From CAWKMN01 sp963850765 (GTDB lineage: Bacteria; Chloroflexota; Anaerolineae; Aggregatilineales; Aggregatilineaceae): DNA of 64,000 nt. Each line of letters opens with the position of its first letter. The first letter of the stretch is position 1. The stretch spans positions 620,001 to 684,000 of the forward strand of contig CAWKMN010000006.1 in NCBI GenBank assembly GCA_963850765.1, given 5' to 3'. Both the position numbers and the translations under genes were made by a program. This document shows positions 27,332-35,457 of this stretch, one piece after another. The notes beneath the pieces are model-generated. The model ran no database searches and was not told where the DNA came from. It worked only from the letters and a program-made list of their open reading frames with translations.

Positions 27332-28597
27332 ATGTCCGCTGAGGAGCCGTTGCTTCCATACGAATGGCCAGGAAGTTATTTTCTCGGTGAAGAGGAAATT
27401 GAAGCGGTTACACGCGTGCTGCTGGCGCGCAGCCCGTTCCGGTATTATGGACATGACCTGCAACACTCCGCAGAAGGACTTGAGGAGGCATACCGCAAAC
27501 GTCTCAACCGGCAGTATGCTCTTGGCGTCAACAGCGGTACAGCGGCCCTGAGCATTGCCCTCAGTGCGATGGATGTAGGTCCTGGTGATGAAGTCCTGCT
27601 GCCGGGCTATCTCTGGGTTTCCTGCATCGCCGCCGTCGTGCGTGCAGGGGCCATTCCCCGCCTGGTTGATATTGACGACACCTTCTGCATGGACTCGAAT
27701 GACCTGGAGCGCAAGATTACCCCCCACTCAAAGGCCGTGCTTTATGTCAATATGAGCGGCGCGACGGGCGATATTGTCCGCGTAGTGGAGATAGCGCACG
27801 CACACAATTTACTGGTGTTGGAGGATACGGCGCAGGCTAATGGGGCGAGCTTCCGTGGGCGGCCGCTGGGAAGCTGGGGCGATATGGCAATCTTCAGCTT
27901 CCAGCTCAACAAGAACATGACGGCGGGCGAAGGCGGTCTGGTGACATGCGACGACGAAACTCTTTTCGATCGCACGGTTGCTTTCCACGATCTCGGTTAT
28001 GCCCGTAATCCGGAAGGACGGTTGGTCACCGACGATCCAGACATGCAGCTGTGGGGTCAGGGCAGCCGCATGAATGAGCTGACAGCCGCGGTGCTTTGCG
28101 CGCAGGAAAAGAAACTGGACATGATTACTGCCCGTATGCGAGAGCTCAACCACTACCTCTATGCGGGCTTGAGTGGCATTGGCGATCTGCGCCCCCGCCG
28201 CGTGATCGATCCTGCCGGAGACAGCGGTGCGTTCGCACTTCTCATCTGGCCAGACTCGGATACATGCCACCGGATGGTCGACGCCACGCGTGAAGCTGGC
28301 GTGCGCACCGGGCCGGAGGGCATGAACAACGTCGCAATGTCGAACTGGGGTCTGCATCTCTATTACAACAATGTCAGCCTCACCAACAAGCGCGGGGTGA
28401 ACTCAGCCGGACGCCCCTGGACGGATCCATTGAACAGCTTTGCGGCGGATTACCATTATGATCGCGGCACACTTCCTCAGGCTGACGATCTGTTCTCGCG
28501 AACGAGTTTGCTGGAAGTGCCGCCTATTATGACCACTGCGACGTGTGACCAGATAATCCGCATTTTTCGGGAGAAAGCAACCGAACTCGGATTGTAG
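27332..28597 (+). CDS. DegT/DnrJ/EryC1/StrS-family PLP aminotransferase
   Basis: A 421-residue enzyme of the sugar-aminotransferase family. The start ATG 27332 follows GGAGAAG; an upstream ATG would add an unrelated 24 residues. 'LGVNSGTAALSIALSAMDVG' binds the cofactor phosphate, 'VLEDTAQANGA' carries the PLP-binding Asp, and the Schiff-base Lys is in FQLNKNMTAGEGG. Family members transaminate keto-sugars or keto-inositols, or act on aminosugars in reverse. It is followed at 33 bp by the ceramidase-like gene, so the two form one unit upstream of the GntR-linked importer. This suggests an amino-sugar or aminocyclitol substrate, which is an inference. Confidence 0.88.
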   Translation: MSAEEPLLPYEWPGSYFLGEEEIEAVTRVLLARSPFRYYGHDLQHSAEGLEEAYRKRLNRQYALGVNSGTAALSIALSAMDVGPGDEVLLPGYLWVSCIAAVVRAGAIPRLVDIDDTFCMDSNDLERKITPHSKAVLYVNMSGATGDIVRVVEIAHAHNLLVLEDTAQANGASFRGRPLGSWGDMAIFSFQLNKNMTAGEGGLVTCDDETLFDRTVAFHDLGYARNPEGRLVTDDPDMQLWGQGSRMNELTAAVLCAQEKKLDMITARMRELNHYLYAGLSGIGDLRPRRVIDPAGDSGAFALLIWPDSDTCHRMVDATREAGVRTGPEGMNNVAMSNWGLHLYYNNVSLTNKRGVNSAGRPWTDPLNSFAADYHYDRGTLPQADDLFSRTSLLEVPPIMTTATCDQIIRIFREKATELGL

Positions 28598-28629
28598 CAG
28601 CCATCGGTAGCTGGAAGGTCAGGTGCAAG

Positions 28630-29928
28630 ATGTTGCAGGCAGGGGTAAGCGAAGTCACCATCACACCGCCGATTGGGGTCGAACTTGGTGGATATGGCCC
28701 CGATATTGGGAGATACGCGACGGACGTTCATGACCCATTGACCGCTCAGGCCCTGGCACTCGATGATGGACAGAACAGGGTGATGATTATCACACTGGAC
28801 CTGATCGGTGTGGATGCGGCGTTCACAAACGGCGTGCGCCGCGAGATTGAGGCCCAAACCGGCATACCGGCCGGGAATATCATGATTGCGGCGGCTCACA
28901 TTCACACCGCGCCGACGACTATGCCGTCGCGTGAATGGGGCAATCCCGATCCTGTTTACGTCCACGACACCTCGTGCAAGCTGGTCCAGGCTGCTGTCTC
29001 CGCGGCGCGTGCGCTGGTCCCTGGCCAGTTGTCAGTTGGGCGAACCGAACACTCGGCGCTGGCATGGAACCGTACGGGAAAATTGGAGGTAGACCCAACC
29101 GTCGAGATCATCCGAATTGACCATCAGACATCCGGCGAGCCGCTGGCAACGGTGGTCCACTATGCGTGTCATCCGGTGATCCTGGGGCCGGTTCCCCATG
29201 TCTCAGCTGACTATCCTGGCGCGCTGCGCCAATATCTGCGCCAGCGTTCCCCTGGTGTTACGACCCTGTTTATGAACGGGGCCTGCGGGGATATCGACCC
29301 GGTCACCAACCGGGAAGTGTGGGGCAGCGGTACCTTCTCGGATGTGGAACAAGCCGGCAGCGTGCTTGGCGAGGCCGCATGGCAAGCGACTCAGGCGGCG
29401 ATGCCGTGCGCGAATACAACTATACGAACGGCGCAGCGCCGCGTCCGGCTGCAGTATCAGGTGCCCAGCGGGAACGAAGTCCGGGAGAACATCCAACACT
29501 ATCGAAAGCAGCTTGAGGAAATCGGATCAGTGAAACAACGCTTCGGCGCGGTGACTGAGACCGTTGAGATGCCCAGCTTCTGGCTCGGTTATTATGAGGC
29601 GCTGAGTGAATGGCTCGAACGCGGCGAACCACCCTATGTCGAGTGCGACTTGCAGGCGCTTTATGTCGGGAAAGATCTGTGCGTTCTGGGCCTGCCCGCC
29701 GAGGTTTATACGAGGGAAGGCATGGCGATCCGCCAACACTCGATCTATGAGCATACCCTCACCGTATGTTATGCCAACGATCTGGTCGGTTACATCCCAC
29801 CAGCCGAGGAGTTTGATAAGCAGAGTTATGCAGCCCTGCTTGCAGCAGCCGTCTATGATCGGCCGCCTTTTTCACCCAATGTTTCCGCCATCCTGGTCGA
29901 TGCCGCTTTGGAACTTGTGACCCAATGA
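28630..29928 (+). CDS. neutral/alkaline ceramidase-like metallohydrolase
   Basis: A 432-residue protein matching the catalytic domain of the neutral ceramidase family: 'AGVSEVTITPPIGVELGGYG', 'DPLTAQALALDDG', 'IAAAHIHTAP' with zinc-ligand His, 'VVHYACHPVILGP', 'SADYPGALRQYL' and 'MNGACGDIDPV'. Classical enzymes are ~650-700 residues with an extra Ig-like domain, which is missing here. There is no signal peptide, unlike secreted ceramidases, so it probably acts in the cytoplasm on an N-acylated substrate. Its partner aminotransferase and the nearby importer suggest work on an imported N-acyl amino compound. Confidence 0.85.
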   Translation: MLQAGVSEVTITPPIGVELGGYGPDIGRYATDVHDPLTAQALALDDGQNRVMIITLDLIGVDAAFTNGVRREIEAQTGIPAGNIMIAAAHIHTAPTTMPSREWGNPDPVYVHDTSCKLVQAAVSAARALVPGQLSVGRTEHSALAWNRTGKLEVDPTVEIIRIDHQTSGEPLATVVHYACHPVILGPVPHVSADYPGALRQYLRQRSPGVTTLFMNGACGDIDPVTNREVWGSGTFSDVEQAGSVLGEAAWQATQAAMPCANTTIRTAQRRVRLQYQVPSGNEVRENIQHYRKQLEEIGSVKQRFGAVTETVEMPSFWLGYYEALSEWLERGEPPYVECDLQALYVGKDLCVLGLPAEVYTREGMAIRQHSIYEHTLTVCYANDLVGYIPPAEEFDKQSYAALLAAAVYDRPPFSPNVSAILVDAALELVTQ

Positions 29929-29990
29929 GCCTGACATTGCTCCGGTGAGCGGTTGCACTTGTTGAGTGGGCTGCTGCCGATCTGATTCTA

Positions 29991-30046
29991 TTGACACCGG
30001 GCTAATTTCATACTATGGTGAGATCAGATCATCAGATGAGCTGATC
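29991..30046 (+). promoter_or_regulatory. promoter and candidate GntR operator
   Basis: TTGACA at 29991-29996 is followed at 17 bp by TATGGT, giving a plausible promoter. Just downstream GATCAG (30022-30027) and CTGATC (30041-30046) form an inverted repeat within a run of ATCAG/CTGAT half-sites, a few bases before the GntR start at 30051. The location fits autoregulation. Confidence 0.5.
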
Positions 30047-30050
30047 AATC

Positions 30051-30785
30051 ATGGTCAACCGCACGAACCGCAGCAACTTCACCGATCAGGTGGCGGATGA
30101 GCTTGAGAAGGCTATCCACACCCAGCGCTATCCTCCTGGGTATCAGCTTCCGTCGATTGAAGCCTTGGCCGCTGATATGGAGGTCGGCCGAAGCACGATT
30201 CGGGAGGCCCTACGAATGCTGCAGACGAAGGGATTGGTAGAGGTTGTCCACGGTCGCGGGACATTCATTAGCAGTAAGCGCGTCATTCGTTCCAGCGGCA
30301 GTTTGCATAGCTTCACCGAGATTACGCGCGAGCGCGGCATGACACCCAGCTCCCGGATCTTGCAGCGAGAGATTTCGATCGCTAGCAATGTGGTGGCCGC
30401 CAAGCTGCAGATCGCATCGGGAGACCGGGTCAATATACTCAAGCGGCTGCGTTTTGCCAACGGTATCCCTATCGCCCTGGAGACATCCTTCAGCCCCTAC
30501 GCTCGTTTCCGCGATCTTCTCGACCAGCCGTGGACGGCTGAAACCTCGCTCTTTGCTCTGCTGCACGCAAAATACCAGGTCAGTCCTGAGTCAGCGCGGC
30601 AAACGATCAGGGCGGCAGCAGCCGACGAAACAGAGAGCTTGCTTCTGGAGATTGAGGTCAAGCACCCAATACTGCTGGTGGAAACCGTTACCTATGACCA
30701 GCCTGGGGTAGCAATAGAATTCGGGCAGAACTGCTACCGTGCGGATCGCTATGAGTACTGTGTGCTGCTAAAACGGGAGGTGTGA
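30051..30785 (+). CDS. GntR-family regulator with UTRA (HutC-type) effector domain
   Basis: This is a 244-residue protein. Residues ~9-75 are the GntR winged HTH ('YQLPSIEALAADMEVGRSTI', 'LVEVVHGRGTFI'). Residues ~95-240 are a UTRA domain ('NILKRLRFANGIPIALETSF', 'EFGQNCYRADRYEY'), which binds small molecules such as amino-sugar phosphates. It lies between the aminotransferase/ceramidase-like pair and the importer, all on the plus strand, and is the natural regulator of both. A candidate operator overlaps its own promoter. Confidence 0.9.
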   Translation: MVNRTNRSNFTDQVADELEKAIHTQRYPPGYQLPSIEALAADMEVGRSTIREALRMLQTKGLVEVVHGRGTFISSKRVIRSSGSLHSFTEITRERGMTPSSRILQREISIASNVVAAKLQIASGDRVNILKRLRFANGIPIALETSFSPYARFRDLLDQPWTAETSLFALLHAKYQVSPESARQTIRAAAADETESLLLEIEVKHPILLVETVTYDQPGVAIEFGQNCYRADRYEYCVLLKREV

Positions 30786-30994
30786 GGTGGGCCAGAGTCC
30801 ATGAGCCGGTGGGTGTGCGGCGTGGCTTGGTAGTCGGTGACTGCAAAGCAGCAAACTGCACATGAACAGCACACCGTGAGTTTTTCGCAAGAACGAACGT
30901 CGTGCAAGGAGGTGATGAACTGCTGAAACCGAGCAAACCAACTGTTCGAGTTTGCTATCCAAGTGCATCTTAATTACTTAGGAGAGAATCTGAT

Positions 30995-32287
30995 ATGTTT
31001 CGGCGCTTGTTTGTTGTTCTCGTAGTACTGGGCCTGTTGGCTGGCATGTCTGCATCGACCTTCGCCCGCCAGGATACCGTAACCGTCAAGCTGTGGATGC
31101 ATGTACACCCGCCCCGCATTGCCCTGGATGAGGAACTGCTCGCCAAATTTCAGGAAGAGAATCCCAATATCAAGGTCGAGTACACGACCGTGCCCGACCA
31201 GGAATGGGACACAGCCCTGAACACCGCTCTTGCATCCGGCAGCGGTCCAGATCTGTTCAACCAGGCGACGTTTGCTATCGGCCAGTTCAAGGGTGACGAT
31301 ATTCTTGCGCCGGTCGATCCCGTAGCAGCGGGTTATGCCGATCAGGAGGCTGTCGTCGCCGCCTATGAGTTGGGTGAATCGGTGCTGGCAGGGGCCACCT
31401 TTGAGGGCGTCCTGTACGGCCTGCCGACCGAAGTGAGCGCTTACGCCTGCTATACCAACAATGCCCTGTGGGAAGCGGCAGGCCTTGACCCGGTGAACGA
31501 CTTCCCCACCACTTGGGAAGAAATGAAGGATGTTGCCGAAAAGCTGACTATTCGCGACGAAAATGGCGCACTGGTTCAACGCGGCTTTGATTTCCACTGG
31601 GGCAACTCGATCTTCATGCTGCTGATCTTCAACCCCATGGTGCAGCAGCTGGGCGGCAACATGATCGACGAGACGAACTACACCGCCGCTATCAATACAC
31701 CCGAAGTGAAACAGGTCATGCAGTATTATTATGACTGGGTCAACACCTGGAAGCTCGGTGGGCCGCAGTACGAAATCGACCGCGACGCGTTCCTGGCCGG
31801 CAACCTGGCCATCGACTGCGACTTCGGCAATTGGGGCGTTCCTCAAATGGAGGACGCAGGCATTGAGTACACGATTCACCGCGTACCGGTGTGGGAGAAC
31901 GCCGTTAGCAACAATGCCTTTGCCAACTACGCCTACTTCTTCATGGTCAACAAGTATTCGCCTGACGACGTCCAGGCAGCCGCCTGGAAGCTGGCCGGTT
32001 ACCTGACCACTGAGCCGGCGCGTTACCTCGAAGTGGCGGGTCTGTTCCAGCCCAAGGCCGACTTCATTGCCTCGGAGGAATTCCAGACCAACACTATCAT
32101 GCCAACCTTCCTTGAGGAACTTGGTATCAGTATGTACCATCCACGCATCGCCGGGTTCTTTGAAGTAGCCGACGCGCTCTTCCGCGCTCGCGACCGGGTC
32201 GTCGTGGGCGGTGAGGAAATCGACGGCGTATTGGAGGACACGCAGAGCGAAGTAGAGAGTATTCTTGACCGGGTCAAACCCCAATAA
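30995..32287 (+). CDS. CUT1 ABC sugar-binding protein
   Basis: This 430-residue secreted binding protein has the signal peptide MFRRLFVVLVVLGLLAGMSA with cleavage near 'TFARQ'. The family 1 pattern follows: 'ELLAKFQEENPNIKVEYTTV', 'SGSGPDLFNQ', 'FPTTWEEMKDVAEKLT' and 'NLAIDCDFGNWGV'. The many Trp and Tyr residues fit carbohydrate stacking. TAGGAGAG precedes the ATG. It is the first gene of the importer that follows the GntR gene. The absence of a lipobox suggests it is not lipid-anchored by that route. Confidence 0.92.
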   Translation: MFRRLFVVLVVLGLLAGMSASTFARQDTVTVKLWMHVHPPRIALDEELLAKFQEENPNIKVEYTTVPDQEWDTALNTALASGSGPDLFNQATFAIGQFKGDDILAPVDPVAAGYADQEAVVAAYELGESVLAGATFEGVLYGLPTEVSAYACYTNNALWEAAGLDPVNDFPTTWEEMKDVAEKLTIRDENGALVQRGFDFHWGNSIFMLLIFNPMVQQLGGNMIDETNYTAAINTPEVKQVMQYYYDWVNTWKLGGPQYEIDRDAFLAGNLAIDCDFGNWGVPQMEDAGIEYTIHRVPVWENAVSNNAFANYAYFFMVNKYSPDDVQAAAWKLAGYLTTEPARYLEVAGLFQPKADFIASEEFQTNTIMPTFLEELGISMYHPRIAGFFEVADALFRARDRVVVGGEEIDGVLEDTQSEVESILDRVKPQ

Positions 32288-32306
32288 CAGCTATAGTGAT
32301 CACCCA

Positions 32307-32328
32307 GGGGCGCGCGGCCGCGCGCCCC
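32307..32328 (+). terminator. 22-bp perfect GC palindrome after the binding-protein gene
   Basis: GGGGCGCGCGG (32307-32317) is followed immediately by its exact reverse complement (32318-32328), 20 bp after the stop codon. No T-run follows. This fits mRNA stabilisation or attenuation between binding protein and permease. Confidence 0.6.
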
Positions 32329-32442
32329 GCGACCCCTTAAGACTGGAATCGGTACTCGATGGCACGGCTGGGAGTTCCCTTCACAAATCGTTCGATGATT
32401 TAGCGGCGGCAGTACTGGGGGCTGATCTTTGTCCTGCCGGCC

Positions 32443-33273
32443 GTGATGTTTTTTCTGATTTTTTTCCTCTACCCAATGTTAAGTGGAATTTACTACAGCT
32501 TCACGGATTTTACGGTTCTCAAACCGCCGGTTTGGGTTGGGCTACAAAACTATAAGGACCTGTTTAAAGATCGCCTGTTCCTGACATCGATCAAAGTCAC
32601 GCTCAAATTCGTTGTCGGCTCCACCATACCCGTGTGGATTCTGTCTCTGATGGCAGCAGTGGTCTTCTACCGGAAGTTCCCTGCGCGCGATATTCTGAAG
32701 CTCTTCTTTTTCGCGCCGGTGCTCCCTTCACTGATCGTCGTGGCGATTGTCTGGCGGATTATGCTGAGTCCAGGCGGGGTACTCACGACGGCCTTGCGCC
32801 CGTTTACGGGCATGGCGGAGATTAACTGGTTGAGCGACCCGACGCTATCTCCTTTGTCGATGGTGATCATCAATGACTGGACCATCATTCCTTTCTTCAT
32901 GATCATCTGGCTGGCAGGATTGAGCGCTATTCCACAGGAACTCCGCGATGCCGCCCGGGTGGACGGAGCAAACGCCGCCCAATCGTTTCTGCGTGTGGAA
33001 CTCCCTTTGCTGCGTCCAACCGCGGTGTTTATCTCCACGATCACGACCATTCAGGCATTTCAGGCATTCACCCTGCAGTATGCAATCACACCGGGCCGCG
33101 GTGGGCCGATTGACGTCAACACGACGATGGGCCTGTTGATCTGGAAATATGGCTTTCAATATTACCGGATGGGCGATGCGGCGGCGGTGTCGGTCGTGCT
33201 TTTTGCCATGATTATGATCGTCACGGGTGTTCAGCTCCTGCTGAGCCGAGGCGAGCAATTCTCATTGAACTAA
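32443..33273 (+). CDS. CUT1 ABC sugar permease, MalF-like, possible 5' nonsense codon
   Basis: A six-helix permease with EAA loop 'DAARVDGANAAQSFLRVELP'. The first available ATG after an in-frame TAG (32401-32403) is at 32443, which would remove the start of helix 1 and has no ribosome-binding site. A longer frame from ATG 32359 reads MARLGVPFTNRSMI, then TAG, then RRQYWGLIFVLPAVM, which is typical permease sequence. So either the TAG is a mutation or base error, or translation begins at a non-ATG codon after it. The downstream part is fully intact. Confidence 0.85.
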   Translation: MMFFLIFFLYPMLSGIYYSFTDFTVLKPPVWVGLQNYKDLFKDRLFLTSIKVTLKFVVGSTIPVWILSLMAAVVFYRKFPARDILKLFFFAPVLPSLIVVAIVWRIMLSPGGVLTTALRPFTGMAEINWLSDPTLSPLSMVIINDWTIIPFFMIIWLAGLSAIPQELRDAARVDGANAAQSFLRVELPLLRPTAVFISTITTIQAFQAFTLQYAITPGRGGPIDVNTTMGLLIWKYGFQYYRMGDAAAVSVVLFAMIMIVTGVQLLLSRGEQFSLN

Positions 33274-33283
33274 AGGCAACCTC

Positions 33284-34168
33284 ATGACGGATCAAGTGCA
33301 GACTCAGACAAGCATGTTCTGGTTGACAAGGCGCAACTTCCGCAAAACCGTGTCAGTCGCCGTGTGGTTTCTGCTTGCGCTCTTTTTGGCGATTGTCTTC
33401 TTCTTCCCGCTCTACTTCATGGTCAGCAGCAGCTTTAAGGCCGAAACTGAAGTCCTCGCGGTGCCCATTCACTGGTTTCCACATGAGTTTCAGGGGCTCA
33501 AGAATTTCGAGTCGGCTTTCGATGCCCTCCCCCTCGGCCGGTTCTTCCTCAACAGCACGCTCATGGCGACCGTCGACGTCATTGTGACCGTCTTCTTCTC
33601 GGCGCTGGCAGGGTATGGCTTTGCCAAATTTCGGTTTCCCGGGCGACGGCTGATGTTCTTCTTCATTCTTAGTCTGCTGACCGTTCCATTCCAGATTTTG
33701 CTGGTCCCTCTGTTTATGGAGATCCACCGCTTCGGCTGGGACGATACCTACAGAGGGTTGATTATTCCCGGCATCATGAATGCCTTGGGCGTGTTCATGA
33801 TGCGCCAGTTTGCCTACAGCATTCCCGACGAGATGCTGGACGCGGCCCGCATCGACGGTGCAAGTGAATTTCGAATTTTCCTTCGGATTGTCTTTCCGCT
33901 ACTCGCGCCGGCCTCAGCCAGCCTGGCATTGATCATTTTCTTGTTTAGCTGGAACAATTTCCTGTGGCCGCTTATCGTGGTCAAAAACCAGGACATCGCG
34001 ACTATCCCAGTCGGGATCACGGGATTCACGCAGGCGCATACGCGTCAGCCCGAGTGGGCGGTCGCAATGGCTGTTTCAACCATCGCAACTCTGCCGGTCG
34101 CACTGCTGTTTGTCTTCTTTCAGCGTTACTTTATCGAAGGTATTATTCTGTCGGGAATGAAGGGCTAA
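33284..34168 (+). CDS. CUT1 ABC sugar permease, MalG-like
   Basis: This 294-residue permease starts ten bases after the MalF-like stop. It has six helices, the first at about residues 22-44, with conserved 'YFMVSSSFKAETEV', EAA loop 'DAARIDGASEFRIFLRIVFP' and the C-terminal 'QRYFIEGIILSGMKG'. It completes the second importer. No ATPase gene follows. The operon ends here and runs into an insertion-sequence region. Confidence 0.93.
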   Translation: MTDQVQTQTSMFWLTRRNFRKTVSVAVWFLLALFLAIVFFFPLYFMVSSSFKAETEVLAVPIHWFPHEFQGLKNFESAFDALPLGRFFLNSTLMATVDVIVTVFFSALAGYGFAKFRFPGRRLMFFFILSLLTVPFQILLVPLFMEIHRFGWDDTYRGLIIPGIMNALGVFMMRQFAYSIPDEMLDAARIDGASEFRIFLRIVFPLLAPASASLALIIFLFSWNNFLWPLIVVKNQDIATIPVGITGFTQAHTRQPEWAVAMAVSTIATLPVALLFVFFQRYFIEGIILSGMKG

Positions 34169-34179
34169 CGAAATCGTGC

Positions 34180-34315
34180 GATGATCGCCTGATTGGTAGT
34201 GCCTGGCTTGAGCATCACCATGAACGTTCCGGGTTACTTATCAGAAATCTTGATGGTCAGTTCGAATTTCGACATAGAGCATTTATGGACTATTTTGCGG
34301 GAGGAGAATTAACCC
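34180..34315 (+). pseudogene. relic of a NACHT/STAND-type NTPase gene
   Basis: In one frame the sequence reads HHERSGLLIRNLDGQFEFRH, then RAFMDYFAGGELTRS. This matches the segment after the ATPase domain of NACHT proteins (ERSGLL...Y.FLH..FQEYFAA). There is no start, and the left end of an insertion sequence (34316) truncates it. About 40 codons remain, so the assignment rests on one short motif. Confidence 0.45.
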
Positions 34316-35153
34316 GTAGTCTCAAAAAACTCCATGCCATGATGATATTGAGGCGAGATCAGGACCGATCGGGAGATCGAGCGGCTGGTGGTGCGTCTGG
34401 CCCGCGAGAACGGCTGGGGCTTTGAGCGTATTGAGGGCGAATTGCTCAAACTGGACTACGCCGTCAGCCACGAGACGGTGGGGGCCATCCTGCGTCGCCA
34501 CAACATTCCGCCCGCGCCAGAGCGCGAAACGTCGCCGAGTTGGCGTCATCTGATGACCCACTACAAAGACCAGCTGTTGGCGTGCGACTTTTTCACCGTG
34601 GAAACGCTGTTCTTGCAAACGATCTATGTCCTCATGTTCATCGAGATCGGCCGTCGCCGCGTCCATTTCGCCGGCTGCACCGCGCATCCGAACGGCGCGT
34701 GGGTGGAGCAACAAGCCCGACAACTCATGTGGGAGTTGACCGACCGTGAGCCCAACATCCGGTTTCTGATCCGTGATAATGACAAGAAGTTTACAGAAGC
34801 TTTCGATACGGTCTTCCGCGCCGAAGGCATCGATGTGATCCCGACGCCGGTTCGCGCGCCGAATGCCAATGCCTTTATGGAACGGTGGATTCGATCAGCA
34901 CGGGAAGAATGCCTGGACAAGCTGTTGATCATCAATGAGGCTCATCTTCGACGCGTCATGCGTGAATACATTGCGTTCTTCAACACGGCGCGCCCGCATC
35001 AAGGCCTTGATCAACAGATTCCGGTCCCCAAAACGAGTTGCCAAGGCCATGGGCCGGTGCGCTGTCGCAACGTTCTCGGCGGCATCATCCACGACTACTA
35101 CCGTGACGCTGCGTAGGGGAAAACCGGAGCATTTACGAGGTTTTTTGAGACTA
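34316..35153 (+). mobile_element. internally deleted insertion sequence, family 1 (rve/DD35E)
   Basis: The left end GTAGTCTCAAAAAACTCC and the right end (GAGGTTTTTTGAGACTA, inverted) match the ends of the full-length element at 57121-58351. About 400 bp corresponding to 57169-57568 are missing near the left end, removing the transposase start. With both ends kept, it could still be moved in trans. Confidence 0.75.
34388..35116 (+). pseudogene. transposase of family 1, N-terminal third missing
   Basis: The 242-residue frame keeps the catalytic core: Asp in LACDFFTVETLF, Asp in FLIRDNDKKF and Glu in NANAFMERW, with 35 residues between the last two (DD35E). It also keeps the C-terminal 'FFNTARPHQGLDQQIPV' and 'GGIIHDYYRDAA'. 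The DNA-binding N-terminus (~115 residues) is lost in the internal deletion, so the product cannot be a normal transposase. Close relatives: 57223 (full length, frameshifted) and 54324 (C-terminus only). Confidence 0.85.
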
Positions 35154-35166
35154 TTGCCCTCCATCT

Positions 35167-35315
35167 CCCGTCTCAGGTATCGCTCCCAAGTACGTGCGCA
35201 ACGCCGAAATCCGTGCCCGTCATAAAAAAAGGCGAAACGAGCGCGACGCTGGCTCAGGCTTTCGGCATCACGGAGCAAGCGCGTGTATCAGATCCTGCAG
35301 GGCAAACGAAAATAG
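35167..35315 (+). pseudogene. small HTH protein, copy 3 of 4, two one-base insertions
   Basis: Allowing for one extra A in a seven-A run (about 35226) and one extra G near 35280, it reads PVSGIAPKYVRNAEIRARHK, then KGETSATLAQAFGITEQRVY and QILQGKRK. It matches the intact gene at 56701-56901. It lies 14 bp beyond the right end of the deleted insertion sequence. Confidence 0.6.
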
Positions 35316-35457
35316 TTGCGTGCGTGCATCGGCACCACGGATCACTTCATCCGTCCAATCACTCGTCCATTTTTCGCACACAAGCCGAACGGATACATTC
35401 TCGAGCTAACATAATGTGCAGAACTGCAGTGATATACTATTGTCTTCTATGCTCGTT

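Noticed and set aside
30974..32284. 436-residue minus-strand open frame opposite the binding protein
   Set aside because: It covers almost exactly the real plus-strand gene; the plus-strand product has a signal peptide and family motifs, this one has none.
32607..33273. Second, separate gene in the MalF-like permease region
   Set aside because: Other frames here are short and lack transmembrane pattern; one permease explains the sequence.
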